Source of the DNA: Desulfovibrio sp. TomC
GTDB lineage: Bacteria > Desulfobacterota > Desulfovibrionia > Desulfovibrionales > Desulfovibrionaceae
Length of the DNA stretch: 64,000 bases
Direction of reading: 5' to 3'
Assembly: GCF_000801335.2 (NCBI RefSeq)
Contig: NZ_JSEH01000011.1
Coordinates: 113,851-177,850, forward strand
In this document: piece by piece, positions 1-7,961 of the stretch
Numbering within the stretch: position 1 is the stretch's first letter
How the letters are laid out: every line of letters starts with the position of its first letter
Translations under genes and position numbers: made by a program
Notes under the pieces: model-generated
The model's input: only the letters and a program-made list of their open reading frames with translations
Databases searched by the model: none
Told to the model about the DNA's origin: nothing

Positions 1-664
1 AGGCCACGCCGGCCACAGGCTGGTCCACGTCGAGGGTGGCGTTCATGGCAGCCAGACTCCCAGGCGCGGCCCCGGGCACGAGCATGCTGCCGACCCCGGC
101 CGTGCCGGCGGCCAGACAGCAGCCCACGCCCCCGGTCTGGGCAAAGAAGTAATGCCCGGCCGGCACGTTACACGTGGCCACGCCGGCCGGCAGGTTCTCC
201 TCGGTGGCCGAAGCGGCCACGCCGCACCAGGGCGAGGGAATAAGCGACACCCGGGAATCGGTGGTGAGCGCCGCCCGCACCGGCTCGGCCAGGGTGCAAA
301 CGACCGTGCCGCCAGCCGGGCAGGCGGTATTGGACAGGATGCGATACTGCCGGCCCTGACCGTCGCTGCCGGCCACCTGCAGGTAGCCGTCCTCGTAGGC
401 ATTTTCGGCCACGGGACTGATGCCGACGGTCACCTGGACCACGCGGTCGCCAACCGAGGCCGGGGTGGCCGGGCGGTTGACGTGCTGGGCCTCGGCCAGC
501 GGGGCCAGGGTCAGGGAGCCGGCGGCGATGCTGGCGGAAGCGGCCTTGGCGTAGCGAAACTTGCGTCCGTCGGCGGTGATGCGCAGGGCGCCGATGGCTT
601 CGCGCTTGGCCGGCGAGGTTTCGCCCACATCCTGGGTAAAGGAGAGCTTCATGGGTTGGGCCAT
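1..664 (-). CDS. phage structural protein, unfinished at window edge
   Basis: A reading frame opens at an ATG at 662-664 behind a good GGAGG site and stays open to base 1, giving about 221 residues without a stop; its end lies outside the window. The protein starts MAQPMKLSFTQDVGE and is rich in Gly, Ala and Val with scattered Cys. It shows no signal peptide or membrane segment. It follows the capsid gene by 31 bases in the same direction, the place where tailed phages often carry head-decoration or head-completion proteins. Structural role is inferred from position only; I do not recognise the family. Confidence 0.6.
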   Translation of the reverse strand, partial: MAQPMKLSFTQDVGETSPAKREAIGALRITADGRKFRYAKAASASIAAGSLTLAPLAEAQHVNRPATPASVGDRVVQVTVGISPVAENAYEDGYLQVAGSDGQGRQYRILSNTACPAGGTVVCTLAEPVRAALTTDSRVSLIPSPWCGVAASATEENLPAGVATCNVPAGHYFFAQTGGVGCCLAAGTAGVGSMLVPGAAPGSLAAMNATLDVDQPVAGVA

Positions 665-695
665 TTTTTCCTCCGAGTGTTGTCGTTACAGCGGG

Positions 696-1667
696 CTAGG
701 ACAGGTTGGCGTGGCAGGCATGGGCCTTTCTGTTGGAACAGATCAGGTTGCCGTGCCACAGGATCTTCATGGACCGGCCGGCCGGCCCGGCCAGATCGAC
801 CCAGGGCTGGCGGGCGAAAAAGCCGTTCTGGTGGATGGCGAAGCCCAGATGGTTGGTGTTGACGGCAAAGACGTGGCCAGCCGGGCAGTAGTCGTCAGCG
901 GCCAGGACCATGCCTTCGTAGACAAGATGGGCAAAACCGGCCTGGGCCACGCCGTCGTCGGTGACAAAACGCTGCTGCACTTGCAGGATGCGCGAGACTT
1001 TGTTGTAGAGCGACTCGGTGGTCACAGCCACGTTGGGCTTGCCGTCGCGGCCATCGGAGACCTTGGCGGCGCTGCGCAGGGCCTGCAGCACGTCCAGGCT
1101 CATGGTCTCGGGGGCGTCAATGGTCACGCCCCGCCAGGGCTTGGCTCCGTCGGAAGCCACCAGATCGTTTTCGGCAATGCCGCCGTAGGGCTTGTCCGCG
1201 TCGGAGCTGGTCAGGGCGCGCAGGCCGGTCAGGGTCGGGGCCTCGTCGCCGGCCGCGGAATAGAGGGTGGAGGCCAGCCAGCTCGAGCAAGTGCGCTGGG
1301 CCGTCTCGATCTTCTGGGTGACGAACTGGACCACGGCATAGTCGCCAGCCGCAGCCACCTCGTCGGTCAGGTAGACCGTGGCGTTGCCGTAGGCGTGCTT
1401 CCAGTTGAAGGCTGCGGCGTTGATGGTCGCCCGGTCGTCGCTGGAGAGCGTGTCGGCCCGGGTAAAAAAGCCGCCTTCGGCGTCGGAATAGGACAGGGGC
1501 ACGCGAATCTTCTCGCCCCCGCCCGGCCGCTCGAACAGGCCGGCCTGCCGGTTCATGAGGAGATCCAGGAGAAAGGAGTTGCGGAAATAGATGTCCACGG
1601 CCCGGCCGCCGGCTGCGGCGAAATAATCGCTGGTGATGGACTCGATTTCGGTCAGGGAAAGCGACAT
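696..1667 (-). CDS. phage major capsid protein
   Basis: 323 residues starting MSLSLTEIESITSDYF, with AAGGAGG well placed before the ATG. Length and composition suit a phage coat protein that assembles around a scaffold. It follows directly on the scaffold gene (18-base gap) and the portal lies further upstream in the same direction, the usual head-gene order. The N-terminal third carries a segment on an inserted structural molecule or residues used in intersubunit contacts is not identifiable by eye. Assignment rests on gene order, size and overall resemblance to coat proteins of phages with separate scaffolds; a different head protein is possible. Confidence 0.65.
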   Translation of the reverse strand: MSLSLTEIESITSDYFAAAGGRAVDIYFRNSFLLDLLMNRQAGLFERPGGGEKIRVPLSYSDAEGGFFTRADTLSSDDRATINAAAFNWKHAYGNATVYLTDEVAAAGDYAVVQFVTQKIETAQRTCSSWLASTLYSAAGDEAPTLTGLRALTSSDADKPYGGIAENDLVASDGAKPWRGVTIDAPETMSLDVLQALRSAAKVSDGRDGKPNVAVTTESLYNKVSRILQVQQRFVTDDGVAQAGFAHLVYEGMVLAADDYCPAGHVFAVNTNHLGFAIHQNGFFARQPWVDLAGPAGRSMKILWHGNLICSNRKAHACHANLS

Positions 1668-1685
1668 AGGGTATCCTCCTTCGGG

Positions 1686-2231
1686 TTACAGGCCGGCGTT
1701 GCGGCGACGGGCGGCCATGCGGGCGGCCAGGACGGCGTTTATGCCGCCGAATTGTTCCGGTGCAGCCAGGTCCGCATCCGCGCCGGCCGTGCGGGCCTGG
1801 GCGGTTGCCGACGGCGATGCGCCAAGGGCAGCGGCCAGGCGTTTGGAGCGCACCCGTTCGATGGTGCGGGCCTCGGCCTCGGTCTCGGCTTCGGCCCGAG
1901 CCTTGGCCAATTCCTCGGCAGCGACCTGCTGTTGGGCGGACAGATGATGGGCGTAGTACGCGCCGACATCGTCAAGCAGTGGATTGTCGCGCTTCTGGGC
2001 GTCCAAAGCGCCGCTGGCCGCCAGTTCCCGGAAATCGGGATGACGCTCGGCAAACTGCTCGGCCAGCGCCATCCGCTCGGCCTCCTGGCGTCTGGCCGCA
2101 ACCGCGTCGAGACGGGCCTCGACCAGATCGTCCAGACGCTTTTCCAGGTCGGCAAAAACCGACTCCAGGCCGGCGATGCCGGGGTCCGCGACCGCAGCGG
2201 TTCCGGGCTTGCCTGTGGCTTCTGATTCCAT
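1686..2231 (-). CDS. phage scaffold-like protein
   Basis: 181 residues from the ATG at 2229-2231, chosen over an upstream in-frame start because AGGGGAGG lies directly before it and the upstream residues look like translated spacer. The protein is highly charged and almost wholly helical: a long Ala/Glu/Arg-rich coiled-coil stretch (about residues 20-140) followed by a basic C-terminus ending MAARRRNAGL. A charged helical protein just ahead of the capsid gene is the signature of phage scaffolding proteins, which fill the procapsid and are removed on maturation. Function is inferred from composition and position. Confidence 0.65.
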   Translation of the reverse strand: MESEATGKPGTAAVADPGIAGLESVFADLEKRLDDLVEARLDAVAARRQEAERMALAEQFAERHPDFRELAASGALDAQKRDNPLLDDVGAYYAHHLSAQQQVAAEELAKARAEAETEAEARTIERVRSKRLAAALGASPSATAQARTAGADADLAAPEQFGGINAVLAARMAARRRNAGL

Positions 2232-2322
2232 GGCCTCCCCTTTTTGGGATGTAGGTTGACGCGACAAGGCCCGGCACGCCTTTGCGCGCCGGGCCTTGTC
2301 ACGGACACTGGTTGCGGGCCGG

Positions 2323-2586
2323 CTAGGGCATGAGATAGCTCCCCTCCCGCAGCAGGGTTTCAAAGCGCGCTGCCGTGGCGGGATAGTCGGCGTTGCGATC
2401 GGTCAGCGCCTTTTGGCCGGTCCGGCCAAGGCGCATGAGCATCCGTTCCAAGTCGGCCAAGGCAATGGCGGCATCAGCTGCCGGCCGGGCGTGGTAAAAC
2501 GGCTTGGGCAAAGCTCCGCCCCGGGCCAGTTCACTGCGGCGGCGGCGATACCAGCCGTAGGCGTCGGCAGCTCCGTGAAAGCGCAT
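2323..2586 (-). CDS. small phage-cluster protein, unknown
   Basis: 87 residues starting MRFHGAADAYGWYRRRR. The start at 2586 is set by a GGAGG placed about 9 bases upstream. That Shine-Dalgarno sequence is the end of a dispersed palindromic repeat (2593-2636), so the repeat appears to provide the ribosome binding site. The protein is basic and helical (LERMLMRLGRTGQKALT) with no membrane segment. It lies between the FmdB-type gene and the scaffold gene in the head-gene run. No family recognised. Confidence 0.5.
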   Translation of the reverse strand: MRFHGAADAYGWYRRRRSELARGGALPKPFYHARPAADAAIALADLERMLMRLGRTGQKALTDRNADYPATAARFETLLREGSYLMP

Positions 2587-2592
2587 AAGAGG

Positions 2593-2636
2593 GCCTCCGG
2601 CGGCCGGGGATGATCCCCCCGGACCCCTGCAAAGGG
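2593..2636 (-). repeat. dispersed palindromic repeat, type B (GGGGTCCGGGGGG stem)
   Basis: Read on the minus strand this begins CCCTTTGCAGGGGTCC, forms a C/G stem around GATCAT, and ends GCCGCCGGAGGC. It is nearly the same as copies at 11275-11320 and 47707-47752, with a slightly shorter stem. It sits between the FmdB-type gene and the 87-residue gene, and its GGAGG end serves as the latter's likely ribosome binding site. Confidence 0.8.
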
Positions 2637-2700
2637 AAAAGTTTATAATGCGATGCGGCAGACGCCACAGACTGCCCCTGCACCCCATTGTCTTCCATAA

Positions 2701-2738
2701 GGGATTCCAAAGGGGTCACCCCTTTGGCCGCCGGAGGC
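2701..2738 (+). repeat. dispersed palindromic repeat, type A (CAAAGGG stem)
   Basis: It begins GGGATTCCAAAGGGG, turns at TCA, returns CCCCTTTGG and ends GCCGCCGGAGGC. The same 38-40 base architecture recurs at 6512-6551, 49785-49822 and 53901-53938. It lies just downstream of the FmdB-type gene, so on that transcript it would fold as a strong hairpin. Confidence 0.8.
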
Positions 2739-2764
2739 ACTCTTTATCTAAATATATCTCAGCG

Positions 2765-3130
2765 CTACACGCTGCCACGCCGGGTCTTGAAGCGTTCCAG
2801 GACTTCGCGGCCAACGGCCGGCGACGTCGTCACCCCGCGCCGGCCTTCGCCGTCTTCCAGAGGCCGGAGGCCTTCGCCGTGCATCCAGCGGCGGTAGTTG
2901 GCCCGGCTGGGATCGGCCAGAAAGGCCTGGACATGGGGTTTGTCCGAATCCTTCTCAGCCACGACAGCGACCGATTCCAGCCAGTCGGCATCGGCCCGAT
3001 AGCCCCGGCCGACAGAAAGGAGCCGTTTGGCCGAGCCGCCGCACAGGCACGTTCCCTCCCCGGCGTCCATGGCGGCCATGGCCTCAAACGTCCGGCCGCA
3101 GACGCGGCAGGTGAAATCATAGAGCGGCAT
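2765..3130 (-). CDS. FmdB-type zinc ribbon protein of the phage cluster
   Basis: 121 residues, starting MPLYDFTCRVCGRTFEAM, with AAGGGGAT before the ATG. The N-terminal 35 residues form a zinc ribbon: CxxC at about residues 8-11 and a second pair, CLCGG, near residue 29, as in FmdB/CxxC_CXXC_SSSS proteins. The rest is hydrophilic and ends in a basic tail. Such proteins occur in many Desulfovibrio prophages next to portal genes; their role (perhaps nucleic-acid or protein binding) is not established. It lies between portal and scaffold genes in the same direction. Confidence 0.7.
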   Translation of the reverse strand: MPLYDFTCRVCGRTFEAMAAMDAGEGTCLCGGSAKRLLSVGRGYRADADWLESVAVVAEKDSDKPHVQAFLADPSRANYRRWMHGEGLRPLEDGEGRRGVTTSPAVGREVLERFKTRRGSV

Positions 3131-3255
3131 CGCATCCCCTTGGTGCTTGGCGTTTCGATACCCGTGCCCCGCATGGCGTCAGGCTGCCCCTGACCGGCCG
3201 GCCCACGGGCCTTCCGGACGGGCGCGACCAACTGCATTTGCCGGTTGCAGCCGGC

Positions 3256-5040
3256 TTAGGCCCCTCCCATGCTTCCCCCGCGCCCCGCCAAGGGGGTCCG
3301 GGGGGGATTATCCCCCCCGGCAGGGGAGTTCGAGGGGGCAGCGCCCCCTCGATTGGCCTCCGGCTCCAGGCGCGCCAGCACGGCGGCACGGCTGTTCCAG
3401 TCGAGCTTTTCCAGCAAATCCTGGCGGTCAATGGCCCCCATTTCGTACAGGGCCAGGGCTTCCTCGCGCTGCTGCACCCGGGAGACGGGCATGGTGGAGC
3501 CGGAAACGACGGTGAGTCGCGCCGGGACCCGGCAGTTGTGTCCGTAGATCGGTTCCACGATCACGGAGCCGTGCTCGGCAAAGCTGATCCAGCGTTCCTC
3601 GGTGTACCAGTTCTGCATGTGGCTTAAAAACATCCGGCCGCGTTCGCGCACCAGCCGGGAATAGTTTCGTATTTTGCCGCGAAGGAGGGTTGCGGCCTGT
3701 TCAATCAGCGCGGCAATGGCCTGGTAGGCCACGACCGGATGGTCCGGAGCGGCGGCGCGCTCCAGTTCGCCGATGCCGGCGATCTGGCTGAACAGTTCCC
3801 GGTAGATGCCAAGCACGCTTTCAATGTCCTTGGTGTTGTTGGCAAATTCCAGATAGCGAATGCCTTGGGCGGCAGCCATCGACGTCGGGTTGACGATGCC
3901 CTGGCGGTTGGTAAAGGCCGCGTTGGCCACGCCGGAATCCCGGGGATTGATGATCTTGGGCCTTGCACAGCGATCCTTATGATAGGTGAGTTGGGACAGG
4001 CACTTGTTGATTTCAAGCTGGAGTTCGGCCAACTGCTCGAAGTCGGACGCCCCCCACAGGCTGGCCGGGTCGGTCAGGGAATTGACCAGGGCAAAGGGAT
4101 AGCGGTCGTAAAGGTAGCAGGCCATGGCCTGTTCCGGGGTCAGGGCCGGGTTGATCGAGGGGTTGGGCCGATCAGACAGGACCAGGCTGCCGGGACCGGC
4201 CACGGTGACGCAGCGGATGAACCCCGGATAGAGCGGCCCGGTTTCGGTCATGGTGTAGTCGCGCACCCAGCACTCGCACACAAGGGTCGTGTCCTGGCCA
4301 AATCCATCCCCGCCGCCGACCCCGGCCAAGGTCCGCACCAGTTCGCCAAAGCGGGCGAAAAGGCCCTGGCGACGCCCGTCGCCGAGCATGATTTCCCGCC
4401 GCCCGTCGCCAAGGTCGGCCAACATATCGGCGTCGCTTGTAAGCTTCCCGGCTGCTTCGGGCCAACGCCGTGCGACCTGGCGCAGGCTCATGGGGGTGAA
4501 ATGGAGCACGGCTTCGGCTTCCTGAATGTCCAAGCAGTTGGCCGGATAGACGCCGAAAGCAAAGGGATCGACGGCAATCGTTCGCACCTCGCCCAGGCCG
4601 TATTCCAGGTCCGGATCGAAAACGACTTTCTCCACGGCCACGCCGTAGGTTTCGCCGTTTATGACCGACCGCTCGTAGACCGCCTGCTGCTCCTGCTCGC
4701 TCCACCACCAGGCGGCGGCCCGTTCCAGGACGGAAAACACCTGTTCGTCGCCGGCCGGGCCGACCCGACTGACGTTAAACGTCGGCTGGTTGTCCGTGAG
4801 CATATTGACGGTGCGCTGCCGGTGCAGATGCAGCAGGTTGGCCCCGAGCTGCGGCACGCCGGGTTGGGCCGGTCCCTGCCAGGTGCGGCCCTGGCCCAGA
4901 CGGTAGTTGCGGGTCCAGGCGTCGGGCAAGCCCTGGCGGACCTTGTCGCGCACCACGGTTTCGAGCAATTCGAAGACGCGGCGGCCGACGAGATCGGGCG
5001 TTTCAGCGCTGGGCAAAAGCTGGTTGACGGCGTCGGACAT
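3256..5040 (-). CDS. phage portal protein
   Basis: 594 residues. The portal forms the dodecameric ring at one capsid vertex through which DNA enters. The length, the N-terminal QLGANLLHLHRQRTVNMLTDN region, the Trp/Glu-rich helix WWWSEQEQQAVYE and the later LQLEINKCLSQLTYHKDRCA helical stem suit portals of podovirus/P22-like type. GGGGGAA precedes the ATG, and the start overlaps the upstream gene's stop (TGATG). The last 30 or so residues (Gly/Pro/Ser-rich) come from a diverged dispersed repeat at 3288-3352, so the native C-terminus may have been extended. No terminase gene lies upstream. Confidence 0.75.
   Translation of the reverse strand: MSDAVNQLLPSAETPDLVGRRVFELLETVVRDKVRQGLPDAWTRNYRLGQGRTWQGPAQPGVPQLGANLLHLHRQRTVNMLTDNQPTFNVSRVGPAGDEQVFSVLERAAAWWWSEQEQQAVYERSVINGETYGVAVEKVVFDPDLEYGLGEVRTIAVDPFAFGVYPANCLDIQEAEAVLHFTPMSLRQVARRWPEAAGKLTSDADMLADLGDGRREIMLGDGRRQGLFARFGELVRTLAGVGGGDGFGQDTTLVCECWVRDYTMTETGPLYPGFIRCVTVAGPGSLVLSDRPNPSINPALTPEQAMACYLYDRYPFALVNSLTDPASLWGASDFEQLAELQLEINKCLSQLTYHKDRCARPKIINPRDSGVANAAFTNRQGIVNPTSMAAAQGIRYLEFANNTKDIESVLGIYRELFSQIAGIGELERAAAPDHPVVAYQAIAALIEQAATLLRGKIRNYSRLVRERGRMFLSHMQNWYTEERWISFAEHGSVIVEPIYGHNCRVPARLTVVSGSTMPVSRVQQREEALALYEMGAIDRQDLLEKLDWNSRAAVLARLEPEANRGGAAPSNSPAGGDNPPRTPLAGRGGSMGGA
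3288..3352. repeat. diverged repeat with two G/C hairpins inside the portal 3' end
   Basis: Two consecutive palindromes: a GGGGGTCCGGGGGG arm folding back around ATTAT, then CGAGGGGGC-AGC-GCCCCCTCG. The first resembles the type B dispersed repeat without its usual tail, the second is a third stem type. Both fall inside the last codons of the portal frame. Confidence 0.6.
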
Positions 5041-5327
5041 CAGTTCCCCCGTTTGGCAGACGTGCGTTTGGCCTGGGCAGCCACGGGCCGGGGCAGTAAA
5101 AACTCGCCGGCATCGGTGGCAAGACTCCCCTGTCCGGCCGGATCGTAACCCTGGGGATGATGCCGGCAGTGGGGACAGCGCACCTCCTCCCAGGCGGCGT
5201 CAGGAACAAAGGGCGGCGCAAACCCCGGCGCAAGCGGTCCGAACCCGGCGCTGGCAAGCGGCAAAGACAGGCGGGCGGGGTCAAAGGCGGCAATGTCGGC
5301 ATGGCAGAGTCGGCAGCGCAGGATCAT
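5040..5327 (-). CDS. small CxxC protein upstream of the portal, unknown
   Basis: 95 residues if read from the ATG at 5327 (MILRCRLCHAD), which has AAAGGAG at the right distance; an ATG three codons earlier overlaps that site. Two zinc-binding pairs are visible, CRLC near the N-terminus and CPHC about residue 51, followed by a His-rich turn, so a small zinc-ribbon fold is likely. Its stop overlaps the portal start by one base, which implies translational coupling. It is the first gene of the phage run; beyond it the strand switches. Confidence 0.55.
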   Translation of the reverse strand: MILRCRLCHADIAAFDPARLSLPLASAGFGPLAPGFAPPFVPDAAWEEVRCPHCRHHPQGYDPAGQGSLATDAGEFLLPRPVAAQAKRTSAKRGN

Positions 5328-5551
5328 GTTCGGCATCTCCTTTCGCGGCGGTTGTTCCCGCCGCCCTCAAGACCCATAAGTCCACGAATAGCGGCCTCAA
5401 ACCAGCCAGTTTTTGTCCCGACGCGGCAATTTCCGGCCGATCTGGAGGAAATCTTCCCAGAAGGCCCCGGGGGGCCTGATTTCCATTGAGCCGGAAATCG
5501 CTTTGGGTTAATGGTATTTGAATTCTAATTTTGCCTCGGAGGAGACACCCT

Positions 5552-5968
5552 ATGCTTGGCATGGAAAAGAAAGTCCGGGCTATGTACGGAGACGACGTCG
5601 AGAGCAAGGTCAACAACCCCATTGTCGCGGAGCGGGAAACCGCGAATTCGGCCCGGGCCGGCCTTGTCATCGGTCTTTTGGCCATTATCCTGGCGCTCGG
5701 CGTGTACGTGGCCCTGGACGCCAAAATGAGCGTGGTGGTTCAGTCTGTGGCCGACATGCCGGCCAAGGTTGCGGCCCTGGACGCCAAGGTTGCGGCGTTC
5801 GAAGGACTGCCGGCCAAAATGCGCAAACAGATGGTGGCTGATCGTCTGGCGGAAATGGCTGCCACGGCCGAGGCCTTGACGGCCGGACTGGATGCCGAGG
5901 CCCACAAAGCCGCCATGGCCAAGATTTCGGACATGGCCAAGCAGCTCAAGGCCGACGTGGCCAAGTAA
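5552..5968 (+). CDS. single-pass membrane protein with coiled coil, unknown
   Basis: 138 residues from the ATG at 5552, which has GGAGGAG eight bases upstream; an earlier in-frame start lacks one. Residues 1-32 are cytoplasmic and charged, about 33-55 (AGLVIGLLAIILALGVYVAL) form one membrane helix, and the rest is an Ala/Lys/Met-rich helical domain with heptad-like repeats (AKVAALDAKVAAFEGLPAKM). No catalytic motif is visible. It begins a two-gene plus-strand unit closed by a terminator and so belongs with the host genes rather than the phage run. Confidence 0.6.
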   Translation: MLGMEKKVRAMYGDDVESKVNNPIVAERETANSARAGLVIGLLAIILALGVYVALDAKMSVVVQSVADMPAKVAALDAKVAAFEGLPAKMRKQMVADRLAEMAATAEALTAGLDAEAHKAAMAKISDMAKQLKADVAK

Positions 5969-5991
5969 CGCGGCGCACAAGGAGGAGGATC

Positions 5992-6186
5992 ATGGGCGAC
6001 TTCATGCTGGGATTTTCCGACGGATACCATTCCATCGCGTTTGCAAGCGGCCTGGAGCCGGCCAGCCGCCAAGCCTTCTCCATCACCTCGCCCTCGGCGC
6101 TGCAGACGCAGGAGGCCGACGTGCCCAAGGCTGATCCGGCCCTGGCCGAGATCCGCACCGGCCGGCTCACCGACGTTGCGACCTGA
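5992..6186 (+). CDS. small unknown protein
   Basis: 64 residues, starting MGDFMLGFSDGYHSIAFASG, with a very strong GGAGGAGG site before the ATG. It lies 23 bases behind the membrane protein gene and 19 bases ahead of a terminator hairpin, so the two form one short operon. No domain, membrane segment or cysteine motif is visible. The strong ribosome site and the terminator are the main reasons to accept it. Confidence 0.5.
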   Translation: MGDFMLGFSDGYHSIAFASGLEPASRQAFSITSPSALQTQEADVPKADPALAEIRTGRLTDVAT

Positions 6187-6205
6187 GGTTTTTCGGACGC
6201 ACAAT

Positions 6206-6240
6206 AAAAACGGCCGCATCCGGAAGGATGCGCCGTTTTT
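6206..6240 (+). terminator. intrinsic terminator of the 5552-6186 operon
   Basis: An AAAAACGGC...GCATCC arm pairs with GGATGC-GCCGTTTTT across a GGAA loop, with one bulged C, and ends in five T. It lies just behind the 64-residue gene. Confidence 0.85.
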
Positions 6241-6345
6241 ATTGGAATCGCAAGGTCCCAAAACGAGCAACCCACTGGTTTGGAACGCTCCTTTTGCAAC
6301 CGACCGGATTGGCAGCCCGCGCCCAAAACCCCTCGAAAAATCTCT

Positions 6346-6386
6346 CCCGTTGCGAGGTCCGGGGGGATCACCCCGGCCGCCGGAGC
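6346..6386 (+). repeat. diverged type B palindromic repeat
   Basis: Reads GAGGTCCGGGGGGATCA then CCCCGGCCGCCGGAG. It matches the type B repeat but has a shortened right arm and a changed tail, so it appears to be decaying. Confidence 0.65.
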
Positions 6387-6511
6387 AACGGTGGTTCCCG
6401 TCAAGGGCAAACGCCGGCTGCTGCGGTCCCAGCCCTTTCGCGTCTTTTCTTGCGCAACTGCCGCTCTCCGGCTCCGCAACGTCCACCGTCAAATCAAACT
6501 TTCCCCAGGAG

Positions 6512-6551
6512 GGGATTCCAAAGGGACTCAGTCCCTTTGGCCGCCGGAGGC
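6512..6551 (+). repeat. type A palindromic repeat
   Basis: GGGATTCCAAAGGGACT, turn, AGTCCCTTTGG, then GCCGCCGGAGGC. It lies 22 bases behind the trmO stop (trmO is on the minus strand). Confidence 0.8.
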
Positions 6552-6573
6552 CTCTTCTGCCCCTGCCTCTGCC

Positions 6574-7089
6574 CTACTCCCGGCCCGCGCCCTCGTTCGC
6601 CGTCACGAACCGGGCATCAGAGCGGGTGGCGGCCACGGCGTCCTTGCGTCCGTCCAACCAGCCGCTGCGTACCGGCCCGGCCGGGGCGTCGAAGGCCGGG
6701 GCGTAGGGCTTGATGTCGAGCAGTGGCGTACCGTCCAGGACATCGATGCCGCGCACGGTCAGGACATTGCCAGCCACGGACACCACTTCCACCACCGACA
6801 GGCCGATGGGATTGGGGCGTTTAGGGGCGCGGGTGGCGAAAAGCCCGCGCGGCGTGTCGTCGAGATAGGGGGTCACCGTGGTCTTGAAACCGGTCGACTG
6901 GTGAAAGCAGTAGAGGAGGTAGACGTGGGAAAAGCCGTCCACATCGGCCAGGGCCGGGGCCAGATCAGCGTCCAGCACCACCTGTCCCAGGACCTCCCTG
7001 GCCCCGCCGGGCTGAATGGGCATGCCTTCCAGGGTCGTAAACGGGGAGTGAATAATCCCGATGGGACGCATGGCAATGGTCTCGGACAT
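6574..7089 (-). CDS. trmO: tRNA m6t6A37 methyltransferase TrmO (TsaA family)
   Basis: 171 residues, full length for the TsaA/TrmO family. The family N-methylates threonylcarbamoyl-A37 in tRNA(Thr) using S-adenosylmethionine. Family features are plain: the opening IGIIHSPF, the central beta-barrel with GFSHVYLLYCFHQS, the signature RAPKRPNPIGLSVVEV (about residues 88-103), and LDIKPYAPAFD near residue 125. AAGGAG precedes the ATG. It follows the membrane-protein gene by 26 bases in the same direction. tsaB, which acts earlier in t6A synthesis, is about 4 kb away in this window. Confidence 0.85.
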   Translation of the reverse strand: MSETIAMRPIGIIHSPFTTLEGMPIQPGGAREVLGQVVLDADLAPALADVDGFSHVYLLYCFHQSTGFKTTVTPYLDDTPRGLFATRAPKRPNPIGLSVVEVVSVAGNVLTVRGIDVLDGTPLLDIKPYAPAFDAPAGPVRSGWLDGRKDAVAATRSDARFVTANEGAGRE

Positions 7090-7115
7090 GAACTTCTCCT
7101 TGGCGGGACACGGCC

Positions 7116-7961
7116 TCAGTCGTCGGCCTCAAACGCCTCGCTGGCCCGGGAGACGCCGTAGGCAAAGGCCATGGCCGCAACACCGATAACCGGGGCATAA
7201 TAGGCCGGTGCGGCCAGGGCGAACCGGATCAGCAGCGTGGCCAGAGCGAATCCGGAATTACGGAACACCGAATGAAAGGCCGGCTGGTAGGTGTGGGAAA
7301 GCAGCACGATGAAGATGTCGCTGAAGATAAGGACCGTATAAAAGACGGAAAAGAAGGCATGGATATTGCCGGAAACGACGCTCTCCCAGCCGATCCACAA
7401 GCCGTAGGAAAGAAAGAAAATCAGCAGGCAGAAGGCCAGGAACTTCTTGGTGGCCACAAACGGGTAGAGCCAGGGACCCTTGCGGCCCTGGGCGCGCTTG
7501 CGGTAGCGCCGGTAATAGAGGCCAAGCCCCAAAAACACCACCAATGCCCCGGCCCCATCGGCCAGCATGGGCAACAGGACATCCACGGCCTCGACCAGGA
7601 CAATCGGCTCGTGCAGATGCACCAGTTCCTTGAAGGCGTCGCGCAGAAGGATCAGGCACAACACCTCGAACTGTTTGCCCAGTGATTTGGTCACGGAACA
7701 GGGCAACACGAAAATGAGGTCCACCACCTCCTGGATGAGCACCAGGGTAAAGGCCAGATTGATGGCGTAGAAGTGGGAGACGGGCGTCACCCGGGACAGC
7801 ATCGGCGGCAGCAGGCCACGGATGTTGAGTTCAATGCCGAGCAGGCCGATCAGAAAGGCAACGACCTGGCTGACGGCCACGACACGCCGGGTTTTGGGGT
7901 GCTCCCAGAAGGAGTGGAGCGGATCGAAAAGGTCGGTGGCGAGTTCGTAAAATGTACTCAT
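7116..7961 (-). CDS. multi-pass membrane protein, unknown
   Basis: 281 residues with about six to seven hydrophobic helices (for example VVAFLIGLLGIELNIRG, FYAINLAFTLVLIQEVVDLI, FLAFCLLIFFLSYGLWIGW and FALATLLIRFALAAPAYYAP). A basic loop YYRRYRKRAQGRKG lies near the middle. AGGA precedes the ATG at 7961. It sits upstream of trmO in the same direction and is divergent from the chemoreceptor gene across about 165 bases. No known transporter motif; likely an inner-membrane protein of a conserved but uncharacterised family. Confidence 0.65.
   Translation of the reverse strand: MSTFYELATDLFDPLHSFWEHPKTRRVVAVSQVVAFLIGLLGIELNIRGLLPPMLSRVTPVSHFYAINLAFTLVLIQEVVDLIFVLPCSVTKSLGKQFEVLCLILLRDAFKELVHLHEPIVLVEAVDVLLPMLADGAGALVVFLGLGLYYRRYRKRAQGRKGPWLYPFVATKKFLAFCLLIFFLSYGLWIGWESVVSGNIHAFFSVFYTVLIFSDIFIVLLSHTYQPAFHSVFRNSGFALATLLIRFALAAPAYYAPVIGVAAMAFAYGVSRASEAFEADD

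Larger units (their letters stand above)
6241..6573. other. 333-base intergenic stretch with two repeat copies
   Basis: This gap between the terminator and the end of trmO holds a diverged type B repeat (6346-6386) and a type A repeat (6512-6551). No credible coding frame is present; the frames that cross it have no ribosome site and use the repeat sequence. Confidence 0.6.

Noticed and set aside
561..2225. Long plus-strand frame across the capsid and scaffold genes (554 codons)
   Set aside because: It is a Gly/Val/His-rich shadow frame caused by G/C third positions, with no ribosome site; the minus-strand phage genes explain the region.
5462..5477. AGGCCCC-GG-GGGGCCT palindrome as a terminator
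   Set aside because: It lies upstream of both flanking genes, has a 2-base loop and no T run, so it does not fit termination of any gene seen.
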